Source: Methanocellaceae archaeon UBA148 (lineage in GTDB: Archaea > Halobacteriota > UBA148). Taken from it: a stretch of DNA of 19,004 nucleotides. Below are positions 14,250 through 19,004 of the stretch, piece by piece (within the stretch, counting starts at the first letter, position 1; every line of letters begins with the position of its first letter). The DNA is taken from the NCBI GenBank assembly GCA_002495885.1, contig DAHG01000051.1:1-19004 (forward strand), written 5' to 3'. The notes under the pieces are model-generated. The model had not been told where the DNA came from. It did no database searches and worked only from the letters and a program-made list of their open reading frames with translations. Both the position numbers and the translations under genes were made by a program.

Positions 14250-14696
14250 CTATTCCTTTTCTTTGACGTACCTTACATCTTCTGGCTCTTCATATTTTGT
14301 TCTGATAACGATGGTATTGGAAATCCTGTTAAAGAGACGTAGTTTGCTATTGGGCATGGCCAACCAGCCGATGAGGCAATCCAACGGAAGAATAAAGGCC
14401 TTGCCAAAACTTTCTAATGCGGCAACTCCAAAGTCTATCTTCTCACCTTTCCGATCTGTGACTTTTAGATTCAATGCCATTTTTCCCACAGATTGACCAT
14501 TGTATCCTTCAAACAAAGTCCAATAGGCAAAAATCAATATCCCGCTAACTCCAAAACTTTTTGTGCTGAGAGGATCAAAGTCCCAGGGAAATCCTAAAGA
14601 ATTTGTAACGATATTTGAAAAAGCCCCCATCAACAGTATATCAATAACCCACGCCCAGAATCTGTTTTCCCACTTAGCCAAATGTATCGTATCCAT
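14250..14696 (-). CDS. RDD-family membrane protein
   Basis: A 148-residue integral membrane protein. The RDD signature shows as ENRFWAWVIDILL (Arg12 and Asp19) at the first membrane segment, then GQSVGKMALNLKV, the most conserved RDD stretch, and an Asp in the last hydrophobic segment (LPLDCLIGWLAM). The family's role is poorly known; some members have been linked to ion or sodium tolerance. The ATG at 14696 is chosen because GGTGAGG sits directly upstream; a GTG at 14732 lies beyond that site. It faces away from the GTPase gene and towards the toxin gene, with the structured block between them. Confidence 0.85.
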   Translation of the reverse strand: MDTIHLAKWENRFWAWVIDILLMGAFSNIVTNSLGFPWDFDPLSTKSFGVSGILIFAYWTLFEGYNGQSVGKMALNLKVTDRKGEKIDFGVAALESFGKAFILPLDCLIGWLAMPNSKLRLFNRISNTIVIRTKYEEPEDVRYVKEKE

Positions 14697-14834
14697 TTCC
14701 TCACCTTTTTCTACAAATAACTTACTTTTCACTCTTTTTATTTAAATAATTTCCAAAGTCGATTATATCGTTATATTATCGTTATATGATACTTGCTTTT
14801 ATACTGTAAACGCATATTCGCATTGGATAATGAT

Positions 14835-15950
14835 ATGATCATGGATTCCAGGATAGATCAAAAGATCAAAGATTTAGAAGACGAAATTTTCAAGACACAG
14901 AAGAATAAGGCTACTGAGCACCATCTCGGTAGACTAAAGTCCAAAATTGCAAGACTTAAGGAAGAAGCCGAGAAAAGCCAAGGCAAAGGCCCTAAAGGCA
15001 AAGGGTTTTCGATTAAGAAATCTGGTGATGCTGTCGTAGGACTCGTAGGTTTTCCAAACACAGGCAAAAGCACTCTTTTAAATCAGTTAACCGAGGCTTC
15101 TAGTAAAGTAGGCGACTATGATTTCACCACATTGGACGCAATTCCTGGTATAATGAAATATAAAGGGGCAGATATTCAGTTTTTGGATTTACCTGGTCTT
15201 ATTACAGGTGCATCGAAAGGTAAGGGTAGAGGAAAAGAAATTTTGTCTGCTATTCGAAATGTTGATTTGTTATTGTTAATGGTTGATGTGCGGTACTTAG
15301 GACATCTTGAAATAATTGAGAACGAATTATATGATGCTGGTTTGCGGTTAAATCAACATAGCCCAGGTGTTTTTACTACAAGAAAAAATAGCGGCGGAAT
15401 TAAAGTAAATTCTACAACCAGCCTTACCTATTTAAATGAAGATACCATAAAATCGATTGCCTCCGAGTTTGTGACGAGTGCAGACATCATTATACGTGAG
15501 GACATCTCTGAGGAACAATTAATCGATTCCTTTTCTAAAAACAGAGCCTATATACAAGCCGTGGTCGTTATAAATAAAAAAGACCTTGTAACTAAAGAAA
15601 TTTTGGATGAAAATATAAAAAAAATAAGGGCGAAAGGTCTGGAAGTATTAACAATATCTGCTAAAAACGGTGAGGGCCTGGATAAACTTAGGGAAGCTAT
15701 CTTTTCTCGACTGAAAATAGTTAGGATATATCTGAAACCCAGTGGTGGGCAGGCTGATTATGATAACCCTTTGATATTGAAAGAAGGTGCGGCAGTAGAG
15801 GATGCTTGTAAGAAGCTTCATCGCGATTTTCGGGAGAAATTTAGATATGCGTTGATTTGGGGTTCTTCTGCAAAACATGCTGGTCAAAAGGTTGGATTAG
15901 ACCACCAATTAAAAGATGAGGATGTTTTGACAGTAATCCTATGGAAATAA
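14835..15950 (+). CDS. DRG-type OBG-family GTPase with TGS domain
   Basis: A cytoplasmic GTPase of about 371 residues, of the archaeal/eukaryotic DRG group thought to act with ribosomes. An N-terminal coiled coil (about 1-50, with KNKATEHHLGRLKSKIARL) is typical of DRG. A GKGPKGKGF basic linker follows. G1 GFPNTGKST is at 72-80, G2 near TT at 98-99, G3 DLPG at 118-121, G4 NKKD near 250, and SAKNGEGL follows. The C-terminal TGS domain is complete to DQLxxEDVLTV. The ATG at 14835 has GGAT six bases upstream; an ATG at 14841 is equally plausible. The divergent region to the RDD gene carries A/T boxes (14737-14752 and about 14775-14790). Confidence 0.95.
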   Translation: MIMDSRIDQKIKDLEDEIFKTQKNKATEHHLGRLKSKIARLKEEAEKSQGKGPKGKGFSIKKSGDAVVGLVGFPNTGKSTLLNQLTEASSKVGDYDFTTLDAIPGIMKYKGADIQFLDLPGLITGASKGKGRGKEILSAIRNVDLLLLMVDVRYLGHLEIIENELYDAGLRLNQHSPGVFTTRKNSGGIKVNSTTSLTYLNEDTIKSIASEFVTSADIIIREDISEEQLIDSFSKNRAYIQAVVVINKKDLVTKEILDENIKKIRAKGLEVLTISAKNGEGLDKLREAIFSRLKIVRIYLKPSGGQADYDNPLILKEGAAVEDACKKLHRDFREKFRYALIWGSSAKHAGQKVGLDHQLKDEDVLTVILWK

Positions 15951-16026
15951 TTGTTTCTAAGTAAGATGCTTAATTATTCACTTAAAAATAATGAAAAATG
16001 TTCTGTTATCTTTTTTAGGGGTGCTT

Positions 16027-16266
16027 ATGAATGTTAACCATCGTGGGATAAAACCAAAAAGTAAAAAGATTAAATATAATAAGACATGGAAGCGATCATG
16101 CGCTTCCATTCATGAAAAAGTATGTCATAAAGACATAAAAATGGATGAGATAACTAAACTATGTGTTTTCACTCTAAAATTAATTGATGAAGCAAATATG
16201 GATCTATCTATTGGCGGAAAACCCCCAATATGGGGTATACCTGACTTCAGACGGCAAAATAGATAG
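16027..16266 (+). CDS. Possible small protein, unknown
   Basis: A 79-codon ORF with AGGGGTG three bases before its ATG. The product is basic at the N-terminus (KPKSKKIKYNKTWKR) and has a helix-like middle (KMDEITKLCVFTLKLIDEAN) with three cysteines. I do not recognise it. A perfect 9-bp hairpin lies inside the frame, which could mean that the stretch is regulatory rather than coding. The rest of the 15951-16498 gap holds a second overlapping ORF (16184-16384) without support, and then the promoter of the DUF4389 gene. Confidence 0.3.
   Translation: MNVNHRGIKPKSKKIKYNKTWKRSCASIHEKVCHKDIKMDEITKLCVFTLKLIDEANMDLSIGGKPPIWGIPDFRRQNR
16086..16109. repeat. Perfect 9-bp hairpin, 6-base loop
   Basis: ATGGAAGCG and CGCTTCCAT pair fully around ATCATG. 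No T-run follows, so it is not a classical terminator. A second, weaker stem (ACCCC/GGGGT) lies near 16224-16239. Confidence 0.5.
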
Positions 16267-16437
16267 TCTACTAGCGACAGGACAGATAAATCAAAAAAGA
16301 TTATTCTCTCCTAGGTCTAATAATAAGTTCCCTGTTCTTGATTTAAGGCTGATGCAAGTATGCAAGCCATCCAACGATAGTTAACAGCTAAACCAATCAA
16401 TCACACGACATCTTAATAAGACGCCTTTCAAAAAAAA

Positions 16438-16449
16438 CTTAAATATATA
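16438..16449 (+). promoter_or_regulatory. BRE/TATA promoter of the DUF4389 gene
   Basis: A run of A followed by CTTAAATATATAA gives an exemplary archaeal BRE/TATA pair. Initiation about 26 bases downstream, near 16470, leaves a leader of about 30 bases that contains the GGGAGGTGA ribosome site (16484-16492). Confidence 0.65.
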
Positions 16450-16498
16450 ACCCCCCAAATCAAAATGGGCAACTAAGCTTAAAGGGAGGTGACAAATC

Positions 16499-16813
16499 AT
16501 GGTTGGAGAATCAGATGAATTGAAACAGCTATTTGTTTACGAGCGTGATGCAAGTCGATTAGAGCTTTTCATTAGAATCGTTTACTCGATTGGTATATAC
16601 ATCGTATTGATGGTGTACGGATTTATTGCTGAGATATGCATGTGTGTTCAGTGGTTTGTGATATTGATACTCGGTCGCAGAAGCGAGGGATTGGCCCTCT
16701 TCATTAAAGGCTACCTTGAATATTTTGTGCATGTGATAGGCTATGTTTATTGGATGACGGACAAGCGACCAGAGATAATGCCAAAGAAGAGTGAGATATA
16801 CGAAAAAGAATAG
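16499..16813 (+). CDS. DUF4389 family membrane protein
   Basis: A 104-residue membrane protein. The segment RIVYSIGIYIVLMVYGFIAE, then WFVILILGRRSEGLALFIKG and YVYWMTDKRPEIMP, matches the DUF4389 pattern: W-F-x-I-L-x-x-G-R at the second membrane segment and a 'Y...MTD..P' end. Two or three membrane spans are expected, with a charged cytoplasmic C-terminus. The role of the family is unknown. GGGAGGTGA, fully complementary to the archaeal anti-Shine-Dalgarno and six bases before the ATG, together with a near-ideal TATA box, suggests strong expression. It is a single-gene unit. Confidence 0.85.
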   Translation: MVGESDELKQLFVYERDASRLELFIRIVYSIGIYIVLMVYGFIAEICMCVQWFVILILGRRSEGLALFIKGYLEYFVHVIGYVYWMTDKRPEIMPKKSEIYEKE

Positions 16814-17110
16814 ATAGACCTATCCAAAGAACGCGCCGAACAATAAATAGCTATAGATAGCCATTGAGCGAAATTGGACAAAAGGAATAACCTTGGAGAT
16901 GAAAAGTAAAGTTTAGTGGCTATGCTGACAATTTATTGTGGGACGGTTTCACATCAGATGATCTCCGATCATTCTATGTATGTTGTGTTAACGCTTTTTA
17001 TCTGGCGCGTTATAAAACCCACGAATCAATCTCATCTGAGATAAGCCAAAATTAAGTATTTGTTCTGGATTTTTGATACAAGCAATGAATGGGAAAACCT
17101 TAACCTATCT
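16814..17110. other. Intergenic region upstream of the NfeD/stomatin operon
   Basis: About 300 bases without a supported gene. A TTATAAAA box at 17010-17017 is the best TATA candidate and would give a leader of roughly 100 bases. An inverted pair ATAGCCA (16857-16863) and TGGCTAT (16917-16923) is present. Nothing else was recognised. Confidence 0.4.
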
Positions 17111-17143
17111 GGTAACCATATGTTGGAGGTGAATGGTCACCAT
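17110..17143 (+). promoter_or_regulatory. Repeated GGTNACC motif flanking the nfeD ribosome site
   Basis: TGGTAACCAT (17110-17119) and TGGTCACCAT (17134-17143) are near-identical and each nearly palindromic. As RNA, 17111-17119 can pair with 17133-17141 (eight of nine pairs), leaving a 13-base loop that displays GGAGGTGA (17125-17132). The real ATG (17142) immediately follows the 3' arm. It may be a translational control hairpin or a two-site operator. Confidence 0.4.
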
Positions 17144-18401
17144 GAAAAAGTGGTTTTTGTTAATCTTTCTGACGCTGCTTTTGACGTCAAGCATTGCGAG
17201 TGCAGCGACAGATAAGTTATATGTCATTGAAATCGAAGGAATGGTAACTGCAGGTACCGCTCTTCGTGTGGAAAACGGGGTAAAGGATGCATCACGTATT
17301 GGTGCATCTGCGATTTTGATCAAACTCGATACACCTGGTGGGCTGGTGGATGCGACGATGGATATAGTGAAGTCCATAGACAATTCCCCTATCCAGGTGA
17401 TAACCTATGTATCGCCTGAGGGTGCTATCGCTGCATCGGCAGGAACCTATATTCTACTTTCAGGGGATGTGGCAGTGATGTCTTCTGGAACTACATGTGG
17501 TGCTTGTATGCCTGTGACATACGATCCAATGGGAGAAACCAAGCCTGCCGATAATAAAACGATAAATTTTCTGACAGCCTATATGAAGAGCATAGCTGAA
17601 GAAAAAGGTAGACCGGTTGACATCGCGGAGAGATTCGTCGCTGAGAATTTGGCTATAACTTCTAATGAGGCGCTGGAAAAAGGCGTTGTAGATATGATTG
17701 CGGAAGATGTTCCTGAACTACTTGATCAAATGAACATGTCAGGTGCTGAAATATATGTGCAGGAAGGGTCGCTACGTGATGATGTCATCGATCTGCTCAG
17801 CAATCCCCAAATAGCCTTCATATTACTTCTGGTGGGAATATATGGAATTATGTTTGGTTTCATGTCGCCTGGGACATATGTGCCAGAGACAATAGGCGCA
17901 ATCTGCCTCATATTGGCACTGTATGGTCTTGGAACCTTTGAAATAGGCGTATTTGGCATAATATTAATCATCGCTGCAGTTACACTATTCATCGCAGAGA
18001 TGCTTACGCCTACTTATGGTATCTTGACTTTTGGCGGCGTCATTTGCCTCATACTGGGGGCGCTAATGCTACCACAAGAGCCTTTACTTTCAGAGGAATG
18101 GTTCAGAACGTTCCGATTGATAGTGATCGGTATAGCTATTGCCTCTGCAGCATTTTTCATATTTGGAATTAGTGCGGTGATAAGAACGAGGAGGACAAAG
18201 CCCACAACTGGTTCAGAGGGGCTGATCGGGTTGACCTGTGAGGCATATTCTGACATAGACCCCGTAGGCATCGTTAAGATAAAGGGGGAGATATGGCGAG
18301 CCGAATCCAAGGATAGGATAAAAAAGGGGGAAAAAGCGAAAATCGTAGAACGCAGGGGATTAACTTTAATATTGGGAAAAGTCAATGGTGAATGTGATTG
18401 A
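17142..18401 (+). CDS. NfeD/ClpP-type membrane serine protease
   Basis: A 419-residue membrane-anchored protease of the NfeD family; the Pyrococcus homologue cleaves the C-terminus of its partner stomatin. A signal peptide (1-21, ending ASA) leads into a ClpP-like domain with LDTPGGL (oxyanion-hole GG at 66-67), AASAGTYI with catalytic Ser99, and NFLTAYMKSIAEEKGR with Lys149 as the general base of the Ser-Lys dyad. Four or five membrane segments follow (about 220-345), then a C-terminal OB-fold NfeD domain (GLIGLTCEAYSDIDPVG...). I start at 17142, nine bases after GGAGGTGA; the ATG at 17133 touches that site and is too close. The stomatin gene follows directly. Confidence 0.94.
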   Translation: MKKWFLLIFLTLLLTSSIASAATDKLYVIEIEGMVTAGTALRVENGVKDASRIGASAILIKLDTPGGLVDATMDIVKSIDNSPIQVITYVSPEGAIAASAGTYILLSGDVAVMSSGTTCGACMPVTYDPMGETKPADNKTINFLTAYMKSIAEEKGRPVDIAERFVAENLAITSNEALEKGVVDMIAEDVPELLDQMNMSGAEIYVQEGSLRDDVIDLLSNPQIAFILLLVGIYGIMFGFMSPGTYVPETIGAICLILALYGLGTFEIGVFGIILIIAAVTLFIAEMLTPTYGILTFGGVICLILGALMLPQEPLLSEEWFRTFRLIVIGIAIASAAFFIFGISAVIRTRRTKPTTGSEGLIGLTCEAYSDIDPVGIVKIKGEIWRAESKDRIKKGEKAKIVERRGLTLILGKVNGECD

Positions 18402-18402
18402 A

Positions 18403-19004
18403 ATGCCCGGGCTCGAAGTGGTGATATATGGTATTGTAATTTTAGTGTTTTTGTTTTTGTCCTCAGCTATCAAGATCGTGAAAGAATACGAGAGGGGGGT
18501 GATATTCAGGCTGGGCAGACTCGTGGGTGCAAGGGGCCCCGGGCTGTTTTTGGTCATACCCGTATTTGAGGCGATGGTCAGGATAGACCTAAGGACGGTG
18601 ACTTTCGATGTCCCTCCCCAGGAAGTGATCACAAAGGACAATGTCACAACAAGGGTAAATGCGGTGGTATATTACAGAATCGTGGACCCGGAGAAAGCCG
18701 TCACAGAAGTGGAGAACTATCATTATGCGACCTCTCAGATGGCGGTGACAACGCTGAGAGGCGTGATAGGTCAAGCCGAGCTGGACGAACTTCTGTCGGA
18801 GAGGGATAAACTGAACAAGCGATTACAGGCTGTTGTCGATGAGTCGACGGATCCGTGGGGGATCAAGGTCAGTGCGGTCGAGATAAAAGACGTCGAGTTG
18901 CCCCAGGAAATGAGGAGAGCGATGGCATCCCAGGCGGAGGCGGAGAGAGACAGAAGGGCGAGGATAACCCATGCCGAAGGGGAGATGCAGGCCGCTCAAA
19001 AGGT
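18403..19004 (+). CDS. Stomatin/SPFH-domain protein (partial, runs off the window)
   Basis: About 200 residues are visible, and the 3' end lies outside the window. An N-terminal hydrophobic hairpin (about 5-20) is followed by the SPFH core IKIVKEYERGVIFRLGR...GARGPGLFLVIP and DVPPQEVITKDNVTTRVNAVVYYRIVDP. The characteristic LRGVIGQAELDELLSERDKLN follows, then the start of a coiled coil (QAEAERDRRARITHAEGE). Stomatins form ring-like membrane scaffolds. The start may be the ATG at 18403, with GGTGA 11 bases upstream, or the ATG at 18385, which would overlap the nfeD end by 17 bases. The gene is notably GC-richer than the rest of the window. Confidence 0.93.
   Translation, partial: MPGLEVVIYGIVILVFLFLSSAIKIVKEYERGVIFRLGRLVGARGPGLFLVIPVFEAMVRIDLRTVTFDVPPQEVITKDNVTTRVNAVVYYRIVDPEKAVTEVENYHYATSQMAVTTLRGVIGQAELDELLSERDKLNKRLQAVVDESTDPWGIKVSAVEIKDVELPQEMRRAMASQAEAERDRRARITHAEGEMQAAQK

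Noticed and set aside
16184..16384. 66-codon ORF overlapping the possible small protein
   Set aside because: No ribosome site and overlap with another, slightly better ORF.

Overview
The window comes from an archaeon, most likely a euryarchaeote of the methanogen, methane-oxidiser or Archaeoglobus side. The evidence is an archaeal translation factor aIF5A with its hypusine lysine, an archaeal-type deoxyhypusine synthase, agmatinase, NAD kinase and HisRS, a RibL-type FAD synthase, a DRG-type GTPase, and archaeal expression signals (TTTAAATA-type TATA boxes, GGAGGTGA Shine-Dalgarno sites). A CitG-like protein next to a DUF447 protein suggests a methanopterin-using C1 metabolism. I cannot name the species.

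Layout. 170-2552 (+) is a tightly coupled three-gene operon: FtsX/MacB-type permease, ABC ATPase, and a secreted anchored protein with a Pro/Thr linker. 2667-3908 (-) is hisS and 3994-4440 (+) a dCMP deaminase. 4447-6023 (-) is an IMPase-family phosphatase overlapping NAD kinase. 6104-9099 (+) is a compact five-gene operon: aIF5A, agmatinase, deoxyhypusine synthase, a JAMM-motif protein and RibL. A small membrane protein (9260-9598) follows, then the CitG-like/DUF447 pair (9869-11283).

11284 to about 14750 looks like an AT-rich accessory island. It holds an HNH nuclease, a PD-(D/E)XK nuclease gene cut in two by one in-frame TGA, a RHH/RelE toxin-antitoxin pair, and an RDD membrane protein. 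The spaces between these genes are full of inverted repeats. One imperfect 15-bp inverted repeat brackets the broken nuclease gene, and two attC-like structured blocks bracket the toxin-antitoxin pair. No transposase or integrase is visible in the window.

Housekeeping genes return with a DRG-type GTPase (14835-15950), a doubtful small ORF, a DUF4389 membrane protein behind a very clear promoter and Shine-Dalgarno, and the NfeD-type membrane serine protease followed by its stomatin partner, which runs off the right edge.

Working together: aIF5A, its modifying enzyme and a polyamine enzyme share one transcript. The phosphatase and NAD kinase form a split version of a fusion known in Methanocaldococcus. 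NfeD and stomatin form the known protease/substrate pair. The most unusual parts are the accessory island, with its single-stop broken nuclease and repeat-bounded modules, and the hypusination operon extended by an uncharacterised JAMM protein and RibL. No tRNA, rRNA or CRISPR array was seen.
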